DNA of 24,108 nucleotides from Candidatus Krumholzibacteriota bacterium (GTDB lineage Bacteria > Krumholzibacteriota > Krumholzibacteriia > Krumholzibacteriales > Krumholzibacteriaceae), in contig DAOVNN010000004.1 in NCBI GenBank assembly GCA_030630165.1, forward strand, positions 1 to 24,108, written 5' to 3'. The notes beneath the pieces were generated by a model. That model was not told where the DNA came from. It searched no databases and was given only the letters and a program-made list of their open reading frames with translations. Positions 13,916 through 21,597 of this stretch are shown here, piece after piece (position 1 is the first letter of the stretch; each line of letters begins with the position of its first letter). The position numbers and the translations under genes were made by a program.

Positions 13916-14698
13916 CTAGCGTCCACCCGTCCCGGCCAGCATCACCGGTACGGTTTTAAACATGATCTTCAGATCAAGCAGCATCGACCAGTTCTCGATA
14001 TAGTAGATGTCCATCATCACCATCTCGTGAAACGGCACAGTGCTGCGTCCGCTGACCTGCCACAGTCCAGTGAGGCCCGGCCTGACCTTCAGCCTTAACT
14101 TGTGCCACTCGTCGTAGCACTCATATTCATAAGGCAACGGCGGCCTCGGCCCCACGATCGTCATCTCACCCTTGAGGATGTTGATGAACTGGGGCAGCTC
14201 ATCCAGGCTCGTCCTCCGCAGAAATCCGCCTACGGCGGTGATCCGCGGATCGTCTGTCAGTTTATAAACCTCGCTCTTTCCTGCGTCAAGCGAAGGTTCG
14301 GGCAGGCGCCCCTGGATGAAGTTGCGGGTGAACTCTCTATGGCGGGAATCGTCGCAGTCGGTCCTCATCGTGCGGAACTTGAAAAGGGCAAAATCCTCCC
14401 CATCCTCTCCGACCCGTTCCTGTTTAAAGAAAACGGGCCCCTTGGAGGTCAACTTGATCAACAGAGCGATGGCGAGAAGAAACGGGAAGCCGATTACGAG
14501 TACCCCCAAAGACGTCACGACGTCAGTAGTCCTCTTCAGGAACCTGCCTATCCAGGTCCTCCTGAAGAGAGCATGACTCGTCTTGGTGGCCAGCTCCGCC
14601 GCTCCGAATGGCTCGGCGTTGGTGTAATTGTCCAGGGCCGCTGTATACTTTCTCATAGCAGCATTGTCCCGCCTAAGGACCCTAGTCCCGTATGTCAT
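13916..14698 (-). CDS. Phosphoglycosyl transferase (bacterial sugar transferase, monotopic type)
   Basis: This enzyme starts glycan assembly by moving a sugar 1-phosphate from a UDP-sugar to undecaprenyl phosphate at the inner membrane. The 260-aa protein has a basic N-terminus and one hydrophobic membrane segment at about residues 60-85. The conserved core is FFKQERVG, FKFRTMRTD, TSLDELPQFINILKGEM, VGPRPP and PGLTGLWQVSGRS, all hallmarks of the WbaP/PglC/ExoY superfamily. It lacks the large multi-helix N-terminal region of full WbaP, so it is the short type. The ATG at 14698 has AGGATAAC upstream. A later ATG at residue 15 is possible. It lies between the aminotransferase and oxidoreductase genes. 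Confidence 0.92.
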   Translation of the reverse strand: MTYGTRVLRRDNAAMRKYTAALDNYTNAEPFGAAELATKTSHALFRRTWIGRFLKRTTDVVTSLGVLVIGFPFLLAIALLIKLTSKGPVFFKQERVGEDGEDFALFKFRTMRTDCDDSRHREFTRNFIQGRLPEPSLDAGKSEVYKLTDDPRITAVGGFLRRTSLDELPQFINILKGEMTIVGPRPPLPYEYECYDEWHKLRLKVRPGLTGLWQVSGRSTVPFHEMVMMDIYYIENWSMLLDLKIMFKTVPVMLAGTGGR

Positions 14699-14738
14699 TT
14701 AGCCGTTATCCTATAATACCCCCCCCTGTTGAACCCCC

Positions 14739-15845
14739 TCAGGTAGCCGGGATGCTCTTGAGCACCTCGCAGACCTCGTCTACCTGTTCCAGTTTCAGTT
14801 CCGGGAACATCGGAAGTGTGAGGCTTGTTCGCATGAGTTTTTCCGCGACGGGAAAATCTCCTTCCGAATATCCCAGATACAAAAAGGCAGGCTGAAGATG
14901 GACCGGTATCGGGTAGTGCTGTCCCCAGCCGATCCCCGCTTCACTCAGCGCCTTTCCCACCGTCTCCTTGTCTTTGCATCCTATTGGGAAAAGATGATAT
15001 ACAGGCTCGCAAGCGGGAGCCGTCGCCGCCATCCAGTAGCCGGCACCTTCGAGATTCGACTGGTAACGCGCGGCGAGCTTGCGGCGGTTGTCGTTCCAGT
15101 CGTCGAGGTGTTTAAGCTTTACGCCCAGCACTCCGGCCTGCATCGCGTGCAGCCTGTAATTATATCCAATTACCGAATGTTCGTTCTTAACGATCTGTCC
15201 GTGGTGCCTGAGTCCCTTGACTGTCGCGACCACCGTCTCGTCTGAGGTCGTGACCGCACCTCCTTCACCGAACGATCCGAGGTTCTTGCTCGGATAGAAC
15301 GAGAAGGCGGCGGCATCGCCGAGAGAGCCTGCGCGGCGTCCCTTGTACCTGGCGCCATGAGCCTGGCAGGCATCTTCAAGGACCTTTATTCCGTGTTTCG
15401 CCGCAATCTCGTTGATCGGACCCATATCGCAGCACTGTCCGAACAGATGAACCGGTATTATTACCTTTGTCTTATCTGTAATGGCGCCCTCGAGCTTCGA
15501 GGGGTCCATCAGACCCGTATCCTCGAGAACATCTACTACGACGGGCGTTGCGCCTGTCATCGCTATCGCTTCTACAGTGGCTATAAATGTGTTTGCCACC
15601 GTTATGACTTCATCACCCTCACCCACGCCGAACGCTATCATCGCTGCGTGAAGGGCAGAAGTGCCTGAACTCGTTCCTGCGCAATACTTTGAGCCGCAAA
15701 ATGCGGCAAATGACTCTTCGAACCCTTCCAGGCCGGGACCGAGGACGAAAGCGGTGTTGTCTATGACTCCGCTTATTACCTGATCTACTTCCGCCCTGAT
15801 GGCGTTCGTCTGCTCACTCAGATTGAAAAAAGGGATCTTACTCAT
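14739..15845 (-). CDS. DegT/DnrJ/EryC1/StrS-family sugar aminotransferase, WbpE-like
   Basis: This 368-aa PLP enzyme aminates a keto nucleotide sugar, usually with glutamate as donor. Visible features are GTSSGTSALHAAM (phosphate-binding loop, about 57-69), LEDACQAHGA with PLP-contacting D158 at about 157-166, and FYPSKNLGSFGEGGA with the Schiff-base lysine K187. The length is normal for the family. It is the first gene of the minus-strand glycan cluster, with GAGG upstream of the ATG at 15845. Together with the WbpB-like and WbpD-like genes it suggests a 3-amino then 3-acetamido UDP-sugar. A 4-amino product cannot be excluded from sequence alone. Confidence 0.9.
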   Translation of the reverse strand: MSKIPFFNLSEQTNAIRAEVDQVISGVIDNTAFVLGPGLEGFEESFAAFCGSKYCAGTSSGTSALHAAMIAFGVGEGDEVITVANTFIATVEAIAMTGATPVVVDVLEDTGLMDPSKLEGAITDKTKVIIPVHLFGQCCDMGPINEIAAKHGIKVLEDACQAHGARYKGRRAGSLGDAAAFSFYPSKNLGSFGEGGAVTTSDETVVATVKGLRHHGQIVKNEHSVIGYNYRLHAMQAGVLGVKLKHLDDWNDNRRKLAARYQSNLEGAGYWMAATAPACEPVYHLFPIGCKDKETVGKALSEAGIGWGQHYPIPVHLQPAFLYLGYSEGDFPVAEKLMRTSLTLPMFPELKLEQVDEVCEVLKSIPAT

Positions 15846-15896
15846 TGAACAAGCCTCTTACGGTAAAACCTATGTAACCCTAACCCAAGTCTACTG

Positions 15897-15902
15897 AGTA
15901 TA
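15897..15902 (-). promoter_or_regulatory. Possible -10 (TATACT) for the minus-strand glycan cluster
   Basis: TATACT on the minus strand lies about 50 bases upstream of the aminotransferase start. The best -35 at 17 bases (TAGAAA-like) is poor. It is placed sensibly for the divergent intergenic region 15846-16047 but is weak evidence. Confidence 0.28.
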
Positions 15903-15952
15903 ACACGTTCAGGTCTTATTTTCTACCCCCTAAATCCCCTCATTTATGGTTC

Positions 15953-15976
15953 GCCCGGGCCATCAGGGCTTTTTTT
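15953..15976 (+). terminator. Weak hairpin followed by seven T in the divergent intergenic region
   Basis: GCCC (15953-15956) and GGGC (15966-15969) flank a nine-base loop and are followed by seven T (15970-15976). The stem is only 4 bp, and no plus-strand gene ends here. It may stop upstream or antisense transcription before the promoter at 15978-16007, or it may be chance. Confidence 0.25.
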
Positions 15977-15977
15977 A

Positions 15978-16007
15978 TTGCGGCATGTACCGACAATAGG
16001 CGATAAT
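15978..16007 (+). promoter_or_regulatory. Candidate promoter for the plus-strand glycan operon
   Basis: TTGCGG (15978-15983) is followed after 18 bases by GATAAT (16002-16007), matching five of six -10 bases. The predicted start near 16014 gives a leader of about 34 nt before the GT4 gene at 16048. Confidence 0.38.
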
Positions 16008-16047
16008 CCGGTGTTCGGCAGTCTTTTTGCTTTAAATGGAATACGTT

Positions 16048-17106
16048 ATGAGAATCGCTGTCATCTCTGAAGAGATAACGATCAGGCCGGCTGAGGGACT
16101 TCTCGTCTTCCTGATGCACATGTGCAGGTATCTGTCGGGCCGACACGACCTGCTCGTGCTGCATGCCAGAGGCAATCCAGATCCGGACCTCGATGCCAGG
16201 CGTGTGCTGAAGGGCAGGACCCTCTTCTCGCGAGAACTGAAAGGTGCCCTGGAGAGCTGGAAGCCCGATCTGCTGATATACACCCCCGCCTCCGGCCTGA
16301 CAGGGTTCGGGATGCTCAGAAGCGTCCTGCTGAAGCGGATGTCGGGCAGGCCTGCTATTGTCGTGGCGCTTCAGGCCCGCGAGACCGGAAAGACGCACAG
16401 GGCGTTATCCCTGTGGTCGGCCCCGGAACTTGTCCTCTCCCCTGTCAGAGAGATGCGGCAGGCTCTCGAGGAGTTGAGGGTCAATACAGATTTTATAATG
16501 CCCGGATATGATCCGAAACTGTTCAAGCCGGTCGACACTGAGACGAAGCTGCGGTTGAGAGAAAGATACGGGATCCCCGTCGACAGGTTTGTGGTCCTTC
16601 ATGTCGGACACGTCAAGGAAAGCAGGAACCTGCAGGCTCTTCTGAGGTACAGGGACTGGGGAGCGGACATTCAGCCAGTGGTGAAGGCGGGTGAGGTCGA
16701 ACCAGTATGGCGCAATCATCTCAGGCAGGCGGGAATAATAGTGATAGATGAATATATAGACGATATCCACGAGATCTACCAGGCGGCGGACCTTTATTTC
16801 TTCCCCGTCTCGATCAGGACAGGGGCGCTGGAATTCCCGCTCTCCGTCATAGAGGCCTGCGCGTGCAATCTTCCAGTCCTGACTACGCGATTCGGTGCTC
16901 TGCCGGAGGTCCTCGAGAAGGGCAACGGGCTGGAATGGTTCTCTGGAGTCGCGGAGATACCGGATAAGATAAAGATGCTGAGGAACGGCAAGACTGACAC
17001 GCATACCAAGGTCACGGAGCTCTCATGGGAAAGGATGTTCGACAGATATCTCACTCCACATCTCGAGAGCCTCGTATCACTCTCCACCGAAGGCGGGGAA
17101 AATTGA
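16048..17106 (+). CDS. GT4-like glycosyltransferase
   Basis: The 352-aa protein has a GT-B layout. The N-terminal domain opens MRIAVISEEITIRPAEG and has LLIYTPASGLTGFGML. The C-terminal domain has FVVLHVGHVKESRNL and then LEFPLSVIEACACNLPVLT, an EX7E-type donor-binding motif. The N-terminal domain diverges from common GT4 proteins, so specificity is unknown. The frame begins with an ATG at 16036 that has no ribosome binding site. I chose the ATG at 16048, which has GGAA about 8 bases upstream and starts the Rossmann strand. It is the first gene of the plus-strand operon and its stop overlaps the next gene's TTG start. Confidence 0.86.
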   Translation: MRIAVISEEITIRPAEGLLVFLMHMCRYLSGRHDLLVLHARGNPDPDLDARRVLKGRTLFSRELKGALESWKPDLLIYTPASGLTGFGMLRSVLLKRMSGRPAIVVALQARETGKTHRALSLWSAPELVLSPVREMRQALEELRVNTDFIMPGYDPKLFKPVDTETKLRLRERYGIPVDRFVVLHVGHVKESRNLQALLRYRDWGADIQPVVKAGEVEPVWRNHLRQAGIIVIDEYIDDIHEIYQAADLYFFPVSIRTGALEFPLSVIEACACNLPVLTTRFGALPEVLEKGNGLEWFSGVAEIPDKIKMLRNGKTDTHTKVTELSWERMFDRYLTPHLESLVSLSTEGGEN

Positions 17107-17798
17107 GACGAGTATTCCGACCCGGCGGTTCCGGCAGGATGCTCGTCTTGAGTGGTCTTGACGGAACGGGCAAATCGACACAGGCGGGGATCCTTGCCGG
17201 ACGTCTCGCGGACCAGGGCGTGGAAACGTCGACTATCTGGAACAGGTGGTCACCGGCGATCACCGCCCCGCTCATTTCGATGGCAAGGAAACGTATCGAT
17301 CCTCGTCCCGGCGCAGTGACGGAAGAATACACCGATTTTACCCGCTCGAAGAGGGAGCGGATGCGAAGCCCCGTCAAACGTGCGCTCTGGCAGATCATGG
17401 TATGGAGCGAATACATTGTCCAGGTCCACTCCAGGCTTCTCGAGGCCGGATATCCCCGCCGGGCACTTATCTCCGACAGATACGTATACGATACGCTCGT
17501 GGACATGGCGGTCAACTTCTCCCTCGAACAGGGAGAACTCGAAACACTCTGTTCCCACGCTCTCCTTTCCCTCTTTCCCGTTCCTGCATCATTTGTAGTC
17601 ATCGACATAGATCCCGAAACGGGATCAGCTAGAAAGAGCGACGGCACTCCGCCGGAGTATCTCGCCGACAGGCGTCCCTTCTATCTCGAGATCGCAAGGA
17701 TTACCGGCGCGGCGGTCGTGGATGGAAACGGCACTATCGAGGAGACTGCAGCCGGTATCTGGGAAGGCTGCTCCCGATGGAGAGAAAATCTGGTATAA
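17103..17798 (+). CDS. Thymidylate-kinase-like P-loop kinase
   Basis: This 231-aa nucleotide-kinase-fold protein has the Walker A motif GLDGTGKST at about residues 18-26 and the DR-type motif ISDRYVYDTLVD typical of thymidylate kinases. It also has DIDPETGSARK, comparable to the DVxPE/LID region. The segment between about residues 45 and 95 is longer and more basic than in ordinary dTMP kinases. The start is taken as the TTG at 17103, which overlaps the upstream stop as TTGA and has GGCGGGG just before it. An ATG at 17139 is an alternative. It sits between a glycosyltransferase and a phosphatase-type gene. It may feed dTTP to the dTDP-sugar genes or phosphorylate a sugar or lipid. The substrate is unproven. 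Confidence 0.8.
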   Translation: MRRVFRPGGSGRMLVLSGLDGTGKSTQAGILAGRLADQGVETSTIWNRWSPAITAPLISMARKRIDPRPGAVTEEYTDFTRSKRERMRSPVKRALWQIMVWSEYIVQVHSRLLEAGYPRRALISDRYVYDTLVDMAVNFSLEQGELETLCSHALLSLFPVPASFVVIDIDPETGSARKSDGTPPEYLADRRPFYLEIARITGAAVVDGNGTIEETAAGIWEGCSRWRENLV

Positions 17799-17817
17799 GG
17801 ATCATGAGAGGATTCCA

Positions 17818-19320
17818 ATGAGAAAAGTAGTCGTAGTGGGCCTGGACGGACTGGACTGGCTTGTGGTCAGCTCGCTGATGGACCGCATGCCCGTTGCGTC
17901 CAGCCTTGCAAGTAAGGGATGGGCAGGCGAGATCGAGGCCATCTTCCCCCCCGACTCCATTCCCTCGTGGATAAGCATATTCACAGGACTCGATCCAAGC
18001 ATGCACGGCATACTCGAATCGGTCGACTACTTCAAGAAGGGCGCGAAACAGTTCTCCGTAGATACCGGAGCTTTCAAGGGAAGGACCTTCTGGGACGCTG
18101 CCAGCAATGCGGGCAAAAAGGTCATCGTAGTCAACCCTCTTCTCGCCTTTCCCCCGTGGGAGGTCGACGGCGTCATGGCTTCAGGCCCCGTATTTATTTC
18201 CGGCAGCACGACTGTCGCTCCCGAGGGGGCCGCAGGCGGACTGGAAGTGCCACCTCTCGGAGGAATAGTCGACTTTCCGGAAAAGAAGGAACTCGCCGCT
18301 TTCTGTGAGAAGACAAAGACCGAGACGCTGGCAATCACCGAATTCACCGCCAGACTGATGGAAACAAAGGAATGGGATCTCACCTTTCTTACACTCCTGA
18401 CAACCGACAGGATCTTTCACTTCTTCTGGCGATTCTTCGACAGGGAAGATCCGACCTGGCCGGGCGAAGGAGAATTCAGCGACGTCATTCCCGATTTTCA
18501 CGAGCTCATAGACCGATGTGTGGGCAGACTGGTCGAGGCGGCTGGAGATGACGCCATTTTCCTGCTGATCAGCGATCACGGTCATGCCATGCGCCCACCG
18601 TTGCTCTTCAACCTCAACCAGCTCCTGCTCGATGCCGGTTTTCTCGAGAGCAGGATCAAGGGGCCAAGGCTATTCAGCCCGAGATACCTTCTCGACAGGA
18701 CAAAGAACGCCGTACTGGAGACGCTGCACAGACTCGATCTCGAGGACCTCGCATATCGTTTCGCGCACATCTTTCCCTGGACCCGCAAGCTGAAGAAGAG
18801 CGATTTCATGACCGAACCTACGGCCAATCTCGCCACCGCGTCCTCGTTCGGAGGGACCAACCCCTTCGGGGGAGTCGAGATATCACAAGAGCGATGCCGC
18901 ACAGATTCGCTGGACTACGAGGAGGTCAGAAGCAGGATAATCGATCTGCTGCTCGACACGAAGGATGATGACGGAGTCCCCTACTTCCTCTGGGCGAAAC
19001 GCAGGGAAGAAGTCTACGAAGGAGAATATATCGAGCGCTATCCGGACATCCTCTATGAACTTCGTCCCGAGTTCGGCACAAGCTGGTCGGTCCACCTCCC
19101 TCTCGTAACTATTAATCCCCGGCACAGGAAGATATCCGGAGGCCACAGAAAAAACAGCGTCTTTATCGCCGGCCCGCTCGACGACATGAGCATCAGGGAG
19201 GAGAACCTCCTTTCGCTCAACCTTTACGACACGATCCTCTCGCTTCTCGGCATCGATGGAGAAAATACCGCATTGCGGAGTATAATAACTGATGATCGCT
19301 CTTCCCGCCCATCACCTTGA
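17818..19320 (+). CDS. Alkaline-phosphatase-superfamily enzyme (type I phosphodiesterase/nucleotide pyrophosphatase-like)
   Basis: This 500-aa metalloenzyme appears cytoplasmic, with no signal peptide or membrane helix. It opens VVVVGLDGLDW with metal ligand D10. PPDSIPSWISIFTGL places S47 where the family nucleophile Thr/Ser lies. H63 in MHGI, D197 and H201 in TTDRIFHFFW, D253 and H254 in ISDHGHAM, and the C-terminal GGHRKNSVFIAGP all match family metal and phosphate sites, so it should be active. The ATG at 17818 has GAGAGGA six bases upstream. It lies 19 bases after the kinase-like gene. Many relatives are annotated only as alkaline phosphatase family protein. A role in hydrolysing or transferring phosphate on glycan intermediates is inference. 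Confidence 0.88.
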   Translation: MRKVVVVGLDGLDWLVVSSLMDRMPVASSLASKGWAGEIEAIFPPDSIPSWISIFTGLDPSMHGILESVDYFKKGAKQFSVDTGAFKGRTFWDAASNAGKKVIVVNPLLAFPPWEVDGVMASGPVFISGSTTVAPEGAAGGLEVPPLGGIVDFPEKKELAAFCEKTKTETLAITEFTARLMETKEWDLTFLTLLTTDRIFHFFWRFFDREDPTWPGEGEFSDVIPDFHELIDRCVGRLVEAAGDDAIFLLISDHGHAMRPPLLFNLNQLLLDAGFLESRIKGPRLFSPRYLLDRTKNAVLETLHRLDLEDLAYRFAHIFPWTRKLKKSDFMTEPTANLATASSFGGTNPFGGVEISQERCRTDSLDYEEVRSRIIDLLLDTKDDDGVPYFLWAKRREEVYEGEYIERYPDILYELRPEFGTSWSVHLPLVTINPRHRKISGGHRKNSVFIAGPLDDMSIREENLLSLNLYDTILSLLGIDGENTALRSIITDDRSSRPSP

Positions 19321-19374
19321 CAACAGGCGCCCCATGCGATTACAGTCATGGAACAATCCTGGAAGGAGTCATCT

Positions 19375-19830
19375 ATGATAGACGGTGTCAACGCAAAGAA
19401 ACTGAAGATAATACCGGACGAACGCGGAAGACTGATGGAGATGGTTCGCTCGGACGACGATGATTTCGTGAAGTTCGGACAGGTCTATATGACCACATGC
19501 TATTTCGGTGTCGTCAAAGGATGGCACTGGCACAAGGTCCAGACCGATTACATGACTGTCATCGACGGCATGATGAAGATCGTCCTGTACGACAGAAGGG
19601 ACGGATCGCCGACAAAGGGCGAGGTAAATGAATTCTTCGTCGGAACGCACAATCCCGTAAGGATCACGATCCCTCCCGGTGTCTGTCACGGATTCAAATG
19701 CATCGGCGGCGAAGAGGCCATCGTGATCAACACTGTTACCGAACCATACGCCTACGATGATCCGGACGAGTTCAGGATCGATCCCCATGACAATGACATC
19801 CCTTACGACTGGGAGCGCAGTGACGGCTGA
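19375..19830 (+). CDS. RmlC-like cupin, dTDP-4-dehydrorhamnose 3,5-epimerase family
   Basis: This is a 151-aa single cupin. It has DERGRLMEM near the N-terminus, then VVKGWHWHKVQTDYMTV, which aligns with the RmlC segment around its catalytic His. It continues with ITIPPGVCHGFKC and the C-terminal DPDEFRIDPHDNDIPYDW, like the RmlC ending. True RmlC proteins are usually near 180 aa, so this is a shorter relative and could be a single-position epimerase or isomerase. The start is the ATG at 19375, which has AAGGAG eight bases upstream. An earlier in-frame ATG at 19348 lacks one. rmlD follows 19 bases later, supporting a deoxysugar role. Confidence 0.82.
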   Translation: MIDGVNAKKLKIIPDERGRLMEMVRSDDDDFVKFGQVYMTTCYFGVVKGWHWHKVQTDYMTVIDGMMKIVLYDRRDGSPTKGEVNEFFVGTHNPVRITIPPGVCHGFKCIGGEEAIVINTVTEPYAYDDPDEFRIDPHDNDIPYDWERSDG

Positions 19831-19849
19831 GCGCGGCAGGTGATGCTTT

Positions 19850-20716
19850 TTGAAGAAGATCTACGTTACCGGCGCTGACGGTATGCTCGGAAGCGCTCTC
19901 GTACCCCTTTTCAGTACTGCGTATGACGTCAGGGGAACCGATCTGCCCGAATTCGATATCACCGACTCCGAAGCGATAAAAAAAGACATTACATCATACT
20001 CTCCCGACATCGTGATCCACCTCGCCTCGATGACCGACGTGGATAGATGCGAGAGCGATCCGGTGACGGCGCGCAGGATCAACTCAGACGGAACGGAGAA
20101 TGTCGCCATCGCCTGCGCCGACTGCGACGCGACGATGATCTACATCAGCACCGGAATGATCTACAACGGACACAAGCCCGGGCCGTACATCGAATACGAC
20201 ACCCCCGACCCGGTCAACAAATACGGGCTCACAAAATATGAGGGAGAGCTGGCGGTAAGGAAACACCTCAAGAGTTTCTATATCTTCAACACGTGCTGGA
20301 TATTCGGGGGAGGCCCTGAGGACAAGAAATTCGTCGCGAAGATCATCGAGCTCGGCAGGGAAAGGGACAGACTCGAGGTAGTCGACGACACCTTCGGATC
20401 CCCGACATATACGGTGGACCTCTCCAGTGCGTTATTTGATTTCCTGGGGAATGACGAACTGGGTGCCAGATACGGCCGCTATCACTGCGCCGGAAGGGGC
20501 TGCGTCAACCGGCTGGAACTGGCCAGGGAGATATTCGCTATCACCGGGATCGAGAAGTGTGAACTGATCCCGGTCTCTTCCGGAAAGTTCGAGCTGCCCG
20601 CGCCGAGGCCTCGGATGGAAGCGCTGAGCAACTACGCTCTGGACCTGCTCGGGCTTCACCTCATGAGAGACTGGCGGGAGGCTCTCAGGGACTACATCAC
20701 ATCCACGTTCATCTGA
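19850..20716 (+). CDS. rmlD: dTDP-4-dehydrorhamnose reductase, RmlD-like
   Basis: This 288-aa short-chain dehydrogenase carries out the last reduction to dTDP-L-rhamnose in the known pathway. It has the Rossmann motif VTGADGMLGSAL, then HLASMTDVDRCE, STGMIYNG (aligned with STDYVFDG of RmlD) and the catalytic YGLTK (Y-x3-K). PTYTVDLS is a further RmlD-like segment. The start is a TTG at 19850, with AGGTGA about 8 bases upstream. A nearby ATG at 19843 is out of frame. It is the last plus-strand gene of the glycan operon and converges on rmlA with only 4 bases between stop codons. Without rmlB in the window, the exact product is inferred. Confidence 0.85.
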   Translation: MKKIYVTGADGMLGSALVPLFSTAYDVRGTDLPEFDITDSEAIKKDITSYSPDIVIHLASMTDVDRCESDPVTARRINSDGTENVAIACADCDATMIYISTGMIYNGHKPGPYIEYDTPDPVNKYGLTKYEGELAVRKHLKSFYIFNTCWIFGGGPEDKKFVAKIIELGRERDRLEVVDDTFGSPTYTVDLSSALFDFLGNDELGARYGRYHCAGRGCVNRLELAREIFAITGIEKCELIPVSSGKFELPAPRPRMEALSNYALDLLGLHLMRDWREALRDYITSTFI

Positions 20717-20720
20717 ACGG

Positions 20721-21452
20721 TCAATCTGTCCTGTTCGCCCCTGTCTCGGCGACAAGACTGTTGGCACGTATGAGCGACTCGAATGTGCCGGCGTCGGTCC
20801 ACCATCCTTCAAGCACGTCCCAGGCGAGATCGCCCCTCTCGATATAGGCGTTGTTCACGTCTGTGATCTCGAGCTCTCCCCTGTCAGAGGGTTTCAGCTT
20901 CGAGATGATATCGAAGACCGTGTTGTCATACATATAAATCCCGGTCACCGCATAGTTCGATTTCGGATCGGCGGGCTTCTCCTCGATCTTGACGACCCTC
21001 TCTCCCTCGAGGACCGGCACGCCGAACCTCTCCGGATCAGGGACCTCCTTCAGGAGGATCCTGGCGCCGCTCTCCTGTTTCCCGAACGCCTCCGCTGCAG
21101 CGATGAAATTCTTCTCTATGATATTGTCGCCGAGGACCACGCATATCCTGTCTTTGCCGGCGAAATATTTCGCCAGTCCGAGAGCTTCCGCGATACCGCC
21201 CTCACCGTCCTGATATGTGTAATTGATATGCTCCAGACCGAAGTCGGAACCGTTGCCGAGCAGCTTCAGGAAATCTCCCGCGTTATTGCCGCCGGTCACG
21301 ATAAGGATATCCCTTATTCCGGCGTTTATCATCGACTGGATCGGGTAGTAGATCATCGGTTTGTCGTAAACGGGGAGAAGATGCTTGTTCGTCACCTTGG
21401 TCAACGGGTGCAGTCTGGTGCCCAGGCCGCCAGCGAGTATGATTCCCTTCAT
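20721..21452 (-). CDS. rmlA: Glucose-1-phosphate thymidylyltransferase, short form
   Basis: RmlA makes dTDP-glucose from dTTP and glucose 1-phosphate. The 243-aa protein opens MKGIILAGGLGTRLHPLT with the nucleotide-binding signature, then KHLLPVYDKPMIYYP. It has VLGDNI (metal-binding Asp), EVPDPERFGVP, VKIEEKPADPKSN and GWWTDAGTFESL, all typical. It is shorter than the classic 290-aa RmlA and belongs to the group ending after the WTDAGT motif. AAGGAG precedes the ATG at 21452, and a promoter with a perfect TATAAT lies at 21491-21519. It is transcribed alone, divergent from the trehalose module and convergent with rmlD. Uridylyltransferase activity is a less likely alternative. Confidence 0.9.
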   Translation of the reverse strand: MKGIILAGGLGTRLHPLTKVTNKHLLPVYDKPMIYYPIQSMINAGIRDILIVTGGNNAGDFLKLLGNGSDFGLEHINYTYQDGEGGIAEALGLAKYFAGKDRICVVLGDNIIEKNFIAAAEAFGKQESGARILLKEVPDPERFGVPVLEGERVVKIEEKPADPKSNYAVTGIYMYDNTVFDIISKLKPSDRGELEITDVNNAYIERGDLAWDVLEGWWTDAGTFESLIRANSLVAETGANRTD

Positions 21453-21490
21453 TCCATTATCTCCTTGAGCTCGTTAAGTGTGACATTGCC

Positions 21491-21519
21491 ATTATAATCG
21501 CGAAGCTCCGGTGATACAA
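21491..21519 (-). promoter_or_regulatory. Promoter of rmlA
   Basis: On the minus strand TTGTAT (21519-21514) is followed after 17 bases by a perfect TATAAT (21496-21491). The predicted start near 21484 gives a leader of about 32 nt before rmlA. Confidence 0.62.
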
Positions 21520-21523
21520 GCGA

Positions 21524-21552
21524 TTGACACCACCGTTGAATTTCCGTAACAT
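21524..21552 (+). promoter_or_regulatory. Promoter of the trehalose module
   Basis: A perfect TTGACA (21524-21529) is followed after 17 bases by TAACAT (21547-21552), four of six -10 matches. The start near 21559 lies about 39 bases before the DUF5752-like gene. Its -35 is only 4 bases from the -35 of the opposing rmlA promoter. Confidence 0.6.
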
Positions 21553-21597
21553 GACGGAGCGTTTCAGGTCATTAACAGAAGTGGGGCATATAACACA

